Shown here piece by piece: positions 9,101 through 15,761 of a DNA stretch of 30,664 nucleotides. The stretch is from Lachnospiraceae bacterium (GTDB taxonomy: Bacteria; Bacillota_A; Clostridia; Lachnospirales; Lachnospiraceae), in contig VSNT01000030.1 of assembly GCA_009774465.1 (NCBI GenBank), forward strand, positions 1 through 30,664, written 5' to 3'. The notes beneath the pieces are model-generated. The model saw only the letters and a list, made by a program, of their open reading frames with translations, ran no database searches and was not told where the DNA came from. Each line of letters begins with the position of its first letter. Position 1 is the stretch's first letter. The position numbers and the translations under genes were made by a program.

Positions 9101-10671
9101 TCTGTATCCGCTCTGGCACTGACACCGCCTACTCTTCCCGGCGCCTCTGGAATCGTAGATACTGTTTTAGGCTCGCTGTAAGAGCTGGAACCGTCTGCGT
9201 TGTTTGCCCTGATCTGATAGGAATAGCTTTGCCCTGCCGAAAGTCCTTCAATGGTCTTGGATGTTCCTGTAACTCTATAGGTAGTTCCATTAAACAAAAT
9301 GTCATAGCTGACTGCTCCCGGAACAGCGCTCCAGCTAATCGTAATTGAATTTTTTGTGGCTGATTCATTTGGCGCAGCCGGTGTTGTCGGCGCTGTTTTT
9401 ACTGTTTTCGCCGGTCCATATTCACTGGAACCGTTGGCATTGTTTGCCCGTACCCGATAGGTATAACTGGTATTAGGCGCCAGACTGTTAATGGTTATTG
9501 TATTTCTTGTTACATGGTAAGTCTGTCCGTCAAATATAATGTCATAGCTGGTAGCCCCGTTTACTGCATTCCAGTTAAGCGTAACTGAATTTTCCGTAGA
9601 AGTCTGCGTCGCTTCTTCGGGCATTGACGGTCCGGGCGGCGTGGTCTTCGCCGTCATCTCAGAACTGTACGGGCTCCTTCCATCTGCACTGCTCGCACAT
9701 ACTTTATAGGTGTATGACGTGTTGGGTGTTAAGTTTGTAAATGTTGTACTGGTGTCTGTACCCTGCACAGCAATCTCCTGATCCCTGAAATAAACGAAAT
9801 AACTCGTCGCGCCCTGCACAGCATTCCAGTTAATCGTAATCGTAGTGTCTGTACTTACTGCGCTGATTCCTGTGGGAACCTGTGGTGCGGTGGTGGCCGT
9901 CATTTCATGGGTATAGATTCCATCCGCATCTGAATTTACACCACGAATTTTAAAAGGATAGCTTGTGCCCGGGTATAATCCGGTAAAGGTTCTTGATGTA
10001 GCTCCTATGGTATACTTCGTCCCATTAAATACAATGTCATACATTGTTGCTGTCTGCACCGGATTCCAGCTTATAGTCACAGAGTTTTGCGTAACTGACT
10101 TTGTAATTCCTGTAGGCGCTGCTGGACTTACTGCCGGGGTAGTAAACGTTCTTGTCTGACTATACTCTCCCGTTTTGGTACTGTTTTTTGCACGTACAGC
10201 ATAGGAATAATTTGTTTTCGGCGTAAGGCCGCTGATTGTTTTAGTTATCCTGCCAAGGTTACTTGTAATACTATAGATAGTCCCATCTAAAAGAATATCG
10301 TATCCACTGGCTCTTACCACTTTGTCAAAACTTATATCTACAGACACAGGGCCTGCAGCTGCATTTATATTTTGAGGAATATCCAGAGGGACATTGTTGT
10401 AAAAATCTGATGGCAGCAATATTCTTACCCCATCTGATATCGGCACGTTAGAAAGAGCATATGTTGTCACTACTATTCTATAAATCGTATTTGCTTCCAG
10501 ATTCGACCGACTTGTATAAGATGTAACTGTTAAGTGTTTTTCATAATAAATCACGCCTCCATTTTCTGCATACATATATGCGCTATATTCCACCGCATTA
10601 GGTATACTATCCCAGCTGGCTGTGATTGAACCATCACTGTTTATTGTGTATCTTAAATTTAATTGTTCCAT
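127..10671 (-). CDS. Giant FN3-Rhs/YD-repeat polymorphic toxin, 3514 aa
   Basis: The predicted product is a very large multidomain toxin. Eighteen fibronectin type III modules of about 82 residues fill residues 1 to about 1520 (typical SVTISW...YDV.F.G..Y...Y.VRAKN strings). A DUF6531-like entry motif (DPVDPVTGAF) follows at about 1540. Several dozen YD repeats (YDAAGRL..., ~21 residues each) run to about 3080, then the Rhs-associated core ending RFYDSRQGR...DPVNCVDPTGE near 3135. After that come Gly/Ala-rich hydrophobic segments and a distinct C-terminal tip of about 140 residues containing RQFRV and PHVHFEF motifs, probably the toxic domain. Rhs cores form a shell that encloses and self-cleaves the tip (family knowledge). 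I chose the ATG at 10671; an in-frame TTG at 10749 would translate a hairpin in the leader. No Sec signal, LPXTG or N-terminal membrane segment is visible, so the export route is unknown. A probable immunity gene follows immediately. Confidence 0.9.
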   Translation of the reverse strand: MEQLNLRYTINSDGSITASWDSIPNAVEYSAYMYAENGGVIYYEKHLTVTSYTSRSNLEANTIYRIVVTTYALSNVPISDGVRILLPSDFYNNVPLDIPQNINAAAGPVSVDISFDKVVRASGYDILLDGTIYSITSNLGRITKTISGLTPKTNYSYAVRAKNSTKTGEYSQTRTFTTPAVSPAAPTGITKSVTQNSVTISWNPVQTATMYDIVFNGTKYTIGATSRTFTGLYPGTSYPFKIRGVNSDADGIYTHEMTATTAPQVPTGISAVSTDTTITINWNAVQGATSYFVYFRDQEIAVQGTDTSTTFTNLTPNTSYTYKVCASSADGRSPYSSEMTAKTTPPGPSMPEEATQTSTENSVTLNWNAVNGATSYDIIFDGQTYHVTRNTITINSLAPNTSYTYRVRANNANGSSEYGPAKTVKTAPTTPAAPNESATKNSITISWSAVPGAVSYDILFNGTTYRVTGTSKTIEGLSAGQSYSYQIRANNADGSSSYSEPKTVSTIPEAPGRVGGVSARADTESVSITWGAVPRADSYEILLGSTIYEATGTTITISGLKPYTEYTCQVRAKNAGGVGSYSVAEKIRTLMKAPDNITTTATKNSVTISWSASLGAISYDVLFNGKTTFGIKTTSYTVTGLTKGTTYSYSICARNSLTSSAYSPTATVTTIPDAPGMPANVKASAAANSVTLSWSAAERATGYDVYLGGNVYDATGTETTITGLSSNASYTYQVRAKNPGGTSAYTASQRITTMLAIPKIINLTVNMYSITAKWGSVSGANRYEVSFNGTTSIIYGTSKTFLDLTPGTNYTFAIRALSASNSSEYSEMQTLRTIPTAPTTPTNIKAAATAESATVTWNAVSGADRYEVLFNNKTYSTETPSITITGLTANTSYTYRVCAKNTGGTSSYSASQTIKTLEKVPETPVNVRATSTSYTVTVMWNSTTWASSYDVLIGGSTYNTTGTYFTKSGLSADSSYTYQVRAKNSAGTSAYSQAQSIKTLVAPPAVPSNVSATSTTNTVTVSWSGVSRADSYDISFDGGTYRVTTGTSKTFTGLEMGTNYTYAVRARNAGGASAYSASKTIQTVPTVPPVPLNVSASAKADSVTVSWKRVGGAASYDVLFNDTVYNVTSTSRTITALQADTVYSYAVRAKNSVGISSYSSTKTVRTLLPIPENIQAIATSEMVLLSWDEVAGASGYDIVFDGSTYETNNTYKEFTEVNPDTEYTFSIRARNNFVASEYSSERKIRTMIPVPQVPQNIETIPTTNSVAISWDAVNYAAGYDILFNNVVYDVSDTSKTITGLEANTDYEYAIRAKNAIGTSAYSNTKTVRTLLPVPENIQAESTSDTVLLMWDEVNGAEGYNINFDGSVYEVNSTTKEFSGLIPETEYAFSVQAKNAIVTSEYSPIQKICTKIQVPKVPENVTATSTLTSVTVSWDIADDAETYEIQFDGKNIPVTEEPRKLRAAKSPSQPTRQQSSRMAKTFFGLKPDTEHTYCVRAGNQGGFSEYSPLGTIRTCSSAESTLPAGKFNKTYPAGKLPNTGLDPVDPVTGAFLWSHTLLESYGKEALHFTMMYNSQGEVPVEIMGKKWTHAFHYYLYMREEKAYFGTPYGEFISFIREGAEDSFQPVQGAPSGYSLNRKEDGTWQVSEPDGTEYLFDESLALSKIMEGGLITYQFHADEEGRIILIEGKHGGILTFIYENDRISSASDASGNTIHFTYEEGRLAAAADPEGNSISFAYDSHDWLRGITDASGSAYLANRYDASGRVASQSIAGRGESTASYDTENRCTAFTDELGNETKYYYDENRHITKVEQAGTCIRNSWNEKGQLAQQTDALGNTTQMLYDKQGRMNCVIYPDGTREQITYNEAGYPAGITDREGRESLYAYDERNNLTCAQNEKGDACTYAYDDRDNLISYTDREGNLWQYAYDENNYLKQTHDPEGNICRYSHDRAGRLTSYTSPEGRTTSYEYSDAGSLLCITDAEGTIRYTYDSNGNPAGITDKRGNSASFVYNEMGQPILSTGFMGEEYRYAYDEKGRLVKETDPLGFSISYAYDALGRCISLTDKNGGTTSYAYDGAGRLAEVRNGAGGTVSYAYDTMGRVKTVTDPLDNQTVYACDQAGRITEVTDPLGHSVSYTYDPAGNLLTKTDEDGAVTFYAYDKENRLLSIRNEAGTTSFAYDKLGRLVCVLDSEGNREEAGYDGDGILTSLTDKEGRQTTYVYDHSGRLSEKTAPDGGRTAYAYDQNGNCTKVTDGEGNEYAYAYDADNRLTKVADPLKRETLYAYDARGQLISITDARGGKTEFAYDGNGNLTKETNPLGSVKAYEYDSAGRLTKRTDEEGNQSSYAYDAAGNLTAYTDAAGNTWTFAYDARGQLASAEDQNEDALTYEYTPAGRLSKVTDKEGAQTSYAYDGAGRLTGLSDALGNSESFTYDSLGRMLTRTDALGNTTEYEYSPSGNLLQVKEPEGGTTSYTYDGAGRVLTKKDALGNTESYEYDALGRTTGITDALGGKTSFTYTPTGQIETVANAEGGTTRYTYDACGNLIRREDPLGTVTEYEYDAMNNQLKECLNVSGEQACATLYQYDKKGQRIKEISPLKEEKTYAYDGNGNLISILDEDQNQTTIRYDLNSRPVFMGCSDGREAAFRYNKRGELVEIRDWTGTALMERDLLGRLTKVTDPQGRTTGYAYDAAGNLSQTIYPDGSAASYAYDRNRRLTQVTDAEGKTARYAYDAAGRITALTQPGSRSSYAYNAAGLPIRAGYRLEDGTILEEQLAYDAMGRITSAERTGSSPTLAAAAAYTYDPAGRLLSCTQAGVKESYTYDAAGNRTAKKVNHILKTACTYNEASQLTALTEYSGQPALTPDGTAYTYRYDRRGNLTEEQKAGIPIRRYAYDAANHMVSGKNLENGEKTSYTYNALGMRTNLTQTLLGKDAFKTREISYLPDYLSGTANDLMTYEQGFGITRTIYGNGYTRLSQKVTAFEAGEGEAGNGAGTGSITRAENAAGTAIPQGMPPVCTSAGAATPETLIGTEVIGKTYFQPDIYGSPLLASNEQGQVLRYAERNIWGSLRLPVHNDLNISGIQDSLRFTSYAYDPVIGKYFARARFYDSRQGRMLSKDPIKRDINGYPYCSNDPVNCVDPTGEVANVLAGGAIGFLVGGVFGYANSAVSQLMSGKGFDSGKAWGAAANGAIVGAVKGAVAGSGVGLPLAIAADFAAGTIGSAVEQGISEGVVDAGKSIAGGLTNAVNGLIYGNDTLKSLGEAAVKGAASGALTSGINYLADVTGPQPTARRSLGIQYQGGADGMLRPRDPKRGCVPSDPSIGSLRFGKDYGYQYNVPVSGEESQNRRGFSLCDFMKEMLTGAVTGGMAGATFYGAGRAVSALKESIKSRNHMEYVIEKSSPNARYNKVGYQSDSRSTNLFGKDRSGNYTQQYTEWRRSINRNDIGNERRLFLGDDYVKIDAGKWRSLDGLRQFRVKPDDYLGMHGIGNPIVPNTPHVHFEFLQSRMNSSGFKVIKNIHVPLS
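1445..5640 (-). repeat. YD/Rhs repeat array (coding)
   Basis: Within the giant gene, a degenerate repeat of about 63 bp recurs dozens of times, encoding YDxxGRLxxxTDxxGxxxxY units. The plus-strand view shows GTCATAGGCATA-like strings every 60-66 bp. This stretch is GC-richer than the flanking FN3 array and the toxin tip. It corresponds to the beta-shell of Rhs proteins. Confidence 0.9.
6125..10671 (-). repeat. Array of 18 fibronectin type III modules (coding)
   Basis: I counted 18 consecutive FN3-like modules, each about 82 residues (246 bp), separated by Pro-rich linkers such as TVPPVPLNV or PVPENIQA. Some neighbours resemble each other closely (modules 14/16 and 15/17), which suggests recent pairwise duplication. 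The last module has an insertion of about 20 residues rich in Arg, Ser and Gln before its final strands. Confidence 0.85.
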
Positions 10672-10710
10672 AAATTTTACCCATTCCTTTCTTATTTTTT
10701 TGAGCAGCAG

Positions 10711-10738
10711 TTCAAGGTCAGATTTGCCTGACCTTGAA
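10711..10738 (-). other. Perfect 11-bp inverted repeat in the leader of the Rhs gene
   Basis: TTCAAGGTCAG at 10711-10721 and CTGACCTTGAA at 10728-10738 are exact reverse complements with a 6-nt loop. On the minus strand it sits between the stop of the GLUG-LRR gene and the ATG of the Rhs gene. No T-run follows it on either strand, so it is not a classical intrinsic terminator. It may be an intercistronic RNA structure or a weak terminator. Confidence 0.6.
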
Positions 10739-10795
10739 GGCTGTCGCAAATGTTGTAAATCTTCTTATTCACAAACTTTTTTAATTAATAGATTT

Positions 10796-13700
10796 TTATT
10801 CTGTAAACTGATTTCCCGACAAATCCTGTCCTGTCAAGTATGCAAGGGTATCCATTTCCTTTGGCAGCTGGCCGCTTAAATTGTTATCCGCCAAATACAA
10901 ATACCTTAACTGATAAAGTTCTCCAATGGCCGAAGGTATCTGTCCACTGATTCCCCGATCTGAAAGATTCAGTGCATATATCGCAGAAAAATCGTCTTTG
11001 GAACTTACTGTACAGATAGATTTTCCTTTCTGGTTCAGCAGATTTTCCACTTCGTCTATAAACCATGTCTGCCCTTCACATTTTGCCAAAAACCCTCCAG
11101 CATAATCTGTTTGAGGCTCCAGTTCATATATCTTTTCCACAATCGGGCTGCTTATCAGTTCTCCGCCATCTGCAAGGAGTGCTCTAACTGAAATCACATA
11201 AGGCACGTCGTTATTTAATTCTGTCAGTGTGCATGTATTTGTATCTGTCAATATGACGTTATCACCATAAATCACTTCATACCCTTGCGCTTCGGCAATC
11301 TGATCCCAAGTAAGGGTAATAGAATTCTCTTCCTTGTGCGTACTGTGAAAACCTTTGACAGCAGATATCTTTCTGGTCCTTAAATTTAAGATTTTGGATG
11401 TTACCTGAATCGAATCATCCAACTTTGCTATGATTTTTAATTCATAGTCTGTGTCAGGGAGAAGATCTTCTATGAACACTTCCGGCTCAGAAAGCTTTCT
11501 GACCTCTCCATTAAAGTGCAGTTCATATTCTGCAGCACCTGAGATAGCTGCCCATCTAACGATTACGGAATGCCAGGTTCGGTTATGAACTTGTAATTCA
11601 AAAAGCTGATTCTTCAGGAACTCTATTTTTCTTAACAGAGGATATGCGCCTTCCTCATGTTCCCAAATGCTTTCCATATCCCAGCCTGTATAGGTATCCT
11701 TACTGAACATTTGCTGGGTTGTTCTCGCCTGACTGGCTGGAGATGTTTTTCCGGCAATGTCGCTGTCAAAGAAGGAGTTTTGGATTGTAGTGAAAGAATA
11801 AACGTAGGCTAATCCCTGACCATTGCTGCTTATCTGCGCTGATGCGTAGCTGTTTTTAATGGTTGATGACTTGCTGTATCCTGCAATTCCGCCAATAGTA
11901 TTTTTCCCAGTTTTCGATGCTACTTTTCCTATTGCATAGCTATCTTCCACTCTCCCCATCAATTCTCCTACAAGTCCTCCCACATTTTCAGTTCCCTCCA
12001 CGTCTGTTCTTGCAAAACAACTAAAAATATTTCCACTAGTCAAGTTTCCCGTAAGTCCTCCTGCATTAGCTCCTCCTCTTACAATTCCTTCCCAGCTGCA
12101 TCCCTGTAGCTTTCCGCTATTTCCCGTCAAAATTCCTAAAATTCCTCCAGTATAAGAGCTTCCTATTAATTCTCCCAATACTTGGCATCCTATGATATTA
12201 CCCCCACTTGCATACCCGGCAATTCCTCCAACATATTCTTTCCCTGATACACTTCCCTGTACGTTACACCGAAGGACATTTCCTCCTGATAGATATCCTG
12301 CAAGGATTCCGACATAGCTTTTCGTGGATTCTACTTCCGCTTCTTCTATCGTCAGATCCTTAAACGCCGCACCGCTGGCTTTTCCAAACAGCCCTGCATA
12401 ACCTTCCGCTGCCACCTTCAGCCCTCTTACTGCATGTCCATCCCCGTCAAGGGTTCCGCTGAAATATAATGAAGAGGTTCCTATCGGCGTAAATGTCTCT
12501 CCCATAAGGTCTATGTCATTCACCATCAGATACTTCCCTGAAAGCTCATACGTAATGCTCTTAAGGCCTCCGCCTGTTCCGATCCGGTACGGATTTCCTT
12601 CCGTCCCGTCTCCTCCCATAATCTCTCCAATGTCCGCCTTCCTCTTTCCGCTTTCTCCTTCCCACTTAAGGTACGGGTAGCTCTCCCCTTCCTCTACTTC
12701 CCAGACTTCCTCAAAATCCCAGGCCTTTAAAAATCCTCTTCTCATAAAGGCCGAAGTCAGCTTCCCTTTATTATACGAATCGTCTTTTCCCTCTCCCGCC
12801 AGCTGGCTGTCATAGTAGGAGTTTGTTACGGTATCATATGATGCATGATTCATCAGCCCCTTCGCTTTCCCGCTCATCCGGCAGGCCGCATAACAGTTTG
12901 TGAGGGTTCCATATGTGCGGTAGCCTACAAGTCCTCCTGCATACCCGTCCCTTCCGCTGGCGGACACGCTTCCTGACGCATAGCTGTTTTCAATGGCTGT
13001 GTACCCTTCCATCTTTCCTATAAGGCCTCCCACACAGCTGCTTCCCTGGATCTCTCCGGATGCGCTGCACTCCTTTAAGGTTCCGCTTTTTCCCGATATC
13101 CACCCGGCGAAGCCTCCTACATTCTCATAGCCTGACACATTCCCTGAAACACGGCACTTTTCCGCTTCTGCCTTTCCTGACACCTTTCCGAAAAATCCTC
13201 CAGTGTTTCCTGACGCCCTGACGCTTCCCTCCATGCAGCATTCCTGCACCTTTACATTTCCTGACGCTTCCCCCGCATAGCCTCCGGTTAAGTCCTTCCC
13301 TGCAAGCGTTCCTGACACGCTGCATCCTGTGATGCTTCCTCCGTTTATGCTTCCTGCAAGGATTCCGGCATAGCTTTTCGTGGACTCTACTTCCGCCTCT
13401 TCTATTCTCAGATCCTTAAACGCCGCACCGCTGGCTTTTCCAAACAGCCCTGCATAGCCGTCCGCCGCCACTTTCAGTCCTTTCACTGCATGGCCTCCCC
13501 CGTCAAGGGTTCCGCTGAAATATAATGAAGAGGTTCCTATCGGCGTAAATGTCTCTCCCATAAGGTCTATGTCATTCACCATCAGATACTTCCCTGAAAG
13601 CTCATACGTAATGCTCTTAAGGCCTCCGCCTGTTCCGATCCGGTACGGATTTCCTTCCGTCCCGTCTCCTCCCATAATCTCTCCAATGTCCGCCTTCCTC

Positions 13701-14767
13701 TTTCCGCTTTCTCCTTCCCACTTAAGGTACGGGTAGCTCTCCCCTTCCTCTACTTCCCAGACTTCCTCAAAATCCCAGGCCTTTAAAAATCCTCTTCTCA
13801 TAAAGGCCGAAGTCAGCTTCCCTTTATTATACGAATCGTCTTTTCCCTCTCCCGCCAGCTGGCTGTCATAGTAGGAGTTTGTTACGGTATCATATGATGC
13901 ATGATTCATCAGCCCCTTCGCTTTCCCGCTCATCCGGCAGGCCGCATAACAGTTTGTGAGGGTTCCATATGTGCGGTAGCCTACAAGTCCTCCTGCATAC
14001 CCGTCCCTTCCGCTGGCGGACACGCTTCCTGACGCATAGCTGTTTTCAATGGCTGTGTACCCTTCCATCTTTCCTATAAGGCCTCCCACACAGCTGCTTC
14101 CCTGGATCTCTCCGGATGCGCTGCACTCCTTTAAGGTTCCGCTTTTTCCCGATATCCACCCGGCGAAGCCTCCTACATTCTCATAGCCTGACACATTCCC
14201 TGAAACACGGCACTTTTCCGCTTCTGCCTTTCCTGACACCTTTCCGAAAAATCCTCCAGTGTTTCCTGACGCCCTGACGCTTCCCTCCATGCAGCATTCC
14301 TGCACCTTTACATTTCCTGACGCTTCCCCCGCATAGCCTCCGGTTAAGTCCTTCCCTGCAAGCGTTCCTGACACGCTGCATCCTGTGATGCTTCCTCCGT
14401 TTATGCTTCCTGCAAGGATTCCGGCATAGCTTTTCGTGGACTCTACTTCCGCCTCTTCTATTCTCAGATCCTTAAACGCCGCACCGCTGGCTTTTCCAAA
14501 CAGCCCTGCATAGCCGTCCGCCGCCACTTTCAGTCCCCTCACTGCATGGCCTCCCCCGTCAAGGGTTCCGCTGAAATATAATGAAGAGGTCCCTATCGGC
14601 GTAAACTCCTCTCCCAAAAGATCAATATCCGCCCCCAGCTTATAGTGGGCAGATAAATTATCAGAAACAGCTTCAAGCCCGCTCCTGTCTAAAATAATAA
14701 AGGGATTTTCCGCTGTACCATCTCCCGCTGTAAAAATTACCCTGTTTTCCTCTAAATTTGTATCCAT
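10796..14767 (-). CDS. GLUG-repeat / FN3 / leucine-rich repeat protein, 1323 aa
   Basis: The protein has three large units built from GLUG-type motifs (GGLVGY..GTLTNCYA, GGFAGWISG). Each unit opens with GDGT..NPY.I and DIDLxGExFTPIGTSSLYFSGTLDG. Units 1 and 2 (about residues 70-770) are nearly identical; unit 3 (to about 1035) is diverged. Two FN3 modules follow (about 1053-1217), then a short plant-type LRR segment with GQIPSAIGELYQLRYLYLADN near the C-terminus. GLUG proteins in gut bacteria are often surface or adhesion proteins (family knowledge), but no signal peptide is visible from the chosen start. I chose ATG 14767 because AAAGGAAGGG lies just upstream; a GTG at 14893 would add 42 hydrophobic residues. 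The FN3 modules resemble those of the downstream Rhs protein, which suggests a shared role or origin. Confidence 0.8.
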   Translation of the reverse strand: MDTNLEENRVIFTAGDGTAENPFIILDRSGLEAVSDNLSAHYKLGADIDLLGEEFTPIGTSSLYFSGTLDGGGHAVRGLKVAADGYAGLFGKASGAAFKDLRIEEAEVESTKSYAGILAGSINGGSITGCSVSGTLAGKDLTGGYAGEASGNVKVQECCMEGSVRASGNTGGFFGKVSGKAEAEKCRVSGNVSGYENVGGFAGWISGKSGTLKECSASGEIQGSSCVGGLIGKMEGYTAIENSYASGSVSASGRDGYAGGLVGYRTYGTLTNCYAACRMSGKAKGLMNHASYDTVTNSYYDSQLAGEGKDDSYNKGKLTSAFMRRGFLKAWDFEEVWEVEEGESYPYLKWEGESGKRKADIGEIMGGDGTEGNPYRIGTGGGLKSITYELSGKYLMVNDIDLMGETFTPIGTSSLYFSGTLDGGGHAVKGLKVAADGYAGLFGKASGAAFKDLRIEEAEVESTKSYAGILAGSINGGSITGCSVSGTLAGKDLTGGYAGEASGNVKVQECCMEGSVRASGNTGGFFGKVSGKAEAEKCRVSGNVSGYENVGGFAGWISGKSGTLKECSASGEIQGSSCVGGLIGKMEGYTAIENSYASGSVSASGRDGYAGGLVGYRTYGTLTNCYAACRMSGKAKGLMNHASYDTVTNSYYDSQLAGEGKDDSYNKGKLTSAFMRRGFLKAWDFEEVWEVEEGESYPYLKWEGESGKRKADIGEIMGGDGTEGNPYRIGTGGGLKSITYELSGKYLMVNDIDLMGETFTPIGTSSLYFSGTLDGDGHAVRGLKVAAEGYAGLFGKASGAAFKDLTIEEAEVESTKSYVGILAGYLSGGNVLRCNVQGSVSGKEYVGGIAGYASGGNIIGCQVLGELIGSSYTGGILGILTGNSGKLQGCSWEGIVRGGANAGGLTGNLTSGNIFSCFARTDVEGTENVGGLVGELMGRVEDSYAIGKVASKTGKNTIGGIAGYSKSSTIKNSYASAQISSNGQGLAYVYSFTTIQNSFFDSDIAGKTSPASQARTTQQMFSKDTYTGWDMESIWEHEEGAYPLLRKIEFLKNQLFELQVHNRTWHSVIVRWAAISGAAEYELHFNGEVRKLSEPEVFIEDLLPDTDYELKIIAKLDDSIQVTSKILNLRTRKISAVKGFHSTHKEENSITLTWDQIAEAQGYEVIYGDNVILTDTNTCTLTELNNDVPYVISVRALLADGGELISSPIVEKIYELEPQTDYAGGFLAKCEGQTWFIDEVENLLNQKGKSICTVSSKDDFSAIYALNLSDRGISGQIPSAIGELYQLRYLYLADNNLSGQLPKEMDTLAYLTGQDLSGNQFTE
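12446..14557 (-). repeat. 1056-bp tandem duplication inside the GLUG gene
   Basis: Positions 12446-13501 and 13502-14557 are two consecutive copies of a 1056-bp unit (352 codons), in frame and identical or nearly so by eye over about 1.03 kb. They differ by a few bases near the unit ends, for example around 13478 versus 14534. The homology extends leftward into a third copy (about 11640-12445) that is clearly diverged. Confidence 0.92.
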
Positions 14768-14916
14768 ATCATTACCCTTCCTTTCCATAATTTTGCCGGC
14801 TATATAGTAAAGAGGTAATAATAAGATATTTGTAAATATCAAATCAAAAAAATTAAACAAAAATAAAAAGCAATGCGTATCACCAGATATCACACTGCCT
14901 TTTATATATAATCCTC

Positions 14917-14940
14917 AAAATCCATTAAATCATGGATTTT
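14917..14940 (-). terminator. Hairpin after the second RhiA-like gene
   Basis: AAAATCCAT (14917-14925) pairs with ATGGATTTT (14932-14940) around a 6-nt loop, 27 bp after the RhiA-like stop codon in the transcribed direction. The stem ends in TTTT but has no long T-tract, so termination may be partial and read-through into the GLUG gene is possible. Confidence 0.45.
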
Positions 14941-14966
14941 ATCCACCAATTTATTCAATACTCTGC

Positions 14967-15575
14967 TTATTTTTTAATTTCCCAAACATTGTCATTTTCT
15001 AATACTGCTTTCATAGAATAAACATCCGGTTCAAAAGTAATTTCTGCTGTATTAGTTAAAGACTCAATATCCAGGACTTCACCCTTTTCATAGTTTCCTA
15101 ATGCTACCCAGTATTTGGGATGCGGCAGGAAAGTGAAGTTATAATTCGGTGTTGCAGATACTGCAAATGCACCGCTGCCGGACATACCAATGCCGACAGA
15201 TGCTTCGCCATGAGGAACAGTCTGATCTGTATAAATGCCAAGTCTTCCTGCTTTTGTTGTTCTGTTTGTCTCTACAAAACGGTACGTACCTGACTCCTTT
15301 GTAAAGCCGATGGAATTCTTTGTAATATCAGAAGGCCCCGCATCAATCGTCTGGGATGCATTAAAAGTAGCGCCGGGAGCTAATTCGCCCTCATGGGACC
15401 ATATGAAACTGTAATCAGTGTTCCAGTCAAATTCCACTGTAGTACCAGGATGCGCAGGCTTGCTGAACCATACAAGACTGGCCATATTTTCCGGTTGGTT
15501 CGGCAGCGTCTGGAACACACATATATTTCCAAAAGAGTTTGAATTGTTGGTTACACTAAGTGAATACTTCTGCAT
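14967..15575 (-). CDS. RhiA-like protein, copy 1, 202 aa
   Basis: The protein begins MQKYSLSVTNNSN and carries the run CVFQTLPNQ..., SLVWFSKPAHPGTTVEF and YSFIWS, which I recognise as typical of RhiA-like proteins. RhiA was first described as a rhizosphere-expressed, quorum-regulated Rhizobium protein of unknown biochemical function (established knowledge). It is a compact all-beta-looking protein without signal peptide, Cys pairs or membrane segments. A GGAGG site lies a few bases before ATG 15575. Its promoter is the conserved block at 15643-15703. It is about 82% identical by eye to the copy at 16375-16983. Between the two copies lies a regulator gene, and downstream lie the GLUG and Rhs genes. 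Function here is unknown; the family name is by recall. Confidence 0.75.
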   Translation of the reverse strand: MQKYSLSVTNNSNSFGNICVFQTLPNQPENMASLVWFSKPAHPGTTVEFDWNTDYSFIWSHEGELAPGATFNASQTIDAGPSDITKNSIGFTKESGTYRFVETNRTTKAGRLGIYTDQTVPHGEASVGIGMSGSGAFAVSATPNYNFTFLPHPKYWVALGNYEKGEVLDIESLTNTAEITFEPDVYSMKAVLENDNVWEIKK

Positions 15576-15642
15576 AAAAATTCCTCCATTTTCTTATATA
15601 TGAAATTTCTATTTCCTCGTCTTTGGCTGACGCACAAATAAA

Positions 15643-15703
15643 TTTCTATTGACAAAATTTTAACATACTCTTTTGGCAAAAACAATTTACTTATAATACA
15701 TGT
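15643..15703 (-). promoter_or_regulatory. Conserved promoter block E1, upstream of RhiA-like copy 1
   Basis: On the minus strand, TTGTTT (15680-15685) and TAAAAT (15657-15662) are separated by 17 bp and give a start about 75 nt before the RhiA-like ATG. The entire 61-bp block recurs, with few changes, at 17886-17947 upstream of the nuclease gene. Conservation extends beyond -35 into ATTATAAGTAAATT, where a regulator could bind. Confidence 0.65.
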
Positions 15704-15712
15704 TCACAAAAA

Positions 15713-15739
15713 CAGCGCCGCATCCCAGATGCCGCGCTG
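15713..15739 (-). terminator. Strong, probably bidirectional terminator after the BTAD regulator gene
   Basis: A 12-bp GC-rich stem with a single C-C mismatch (CAGCGCCGCATC / GATGCCGCGCTG) and a 3-nt loop. It is followed by TTTTTG on the minus strand and by TTTTTT on the plus strand. It lies about 22 bp after the regulator's stop codon and separates it from promoter block E1. Confidence 0.85.
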
Positions 15740-15761
15740 CTTTTTTCCTATCAAAATGTTC

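Noticed and set aside
1445..10671. Regular short repeats that might suggest a CRISPR array
   Set aside because: The repeats are degenerate, in frame and encode YD and FN3 modules; there are no identical repeats with unique spacers.
10672..10749. 26-codon N-terminal extension of the Rhs protein from a TTG
   Set aside because: It would translate a perfect hairpin and starts with a rare codon; the ATG at 10671 begins directly with the first FN3 module.
13125..14381. Two identical 66-codon minus-strand frames 1056 bp apart
   Set aside because: They are out-of-frame shadows inside the duplicated GLUG units, not genes.
14768..14893. 42-codon hydrophobic extension of the GLUG protein from a GTG, resembling a signal or membrane anchor
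   Set aside because: The DNA is AT-rich leader, which gives Phe/Leu/Ile codons by chance, and the ATG at 14767 has a much better ribosome binding site. An AAAAGG does precede the GTG, so it is not fully excluded.
15649..15654. Plus-strand TTGACA in block E1 as a -35 box
   Set aside because: No -10 lies 16-18 bp downstream, no plus-strand gene follows, and the matching block at 17886 has TTGATA; the minus-strand reading explains the conservation better.
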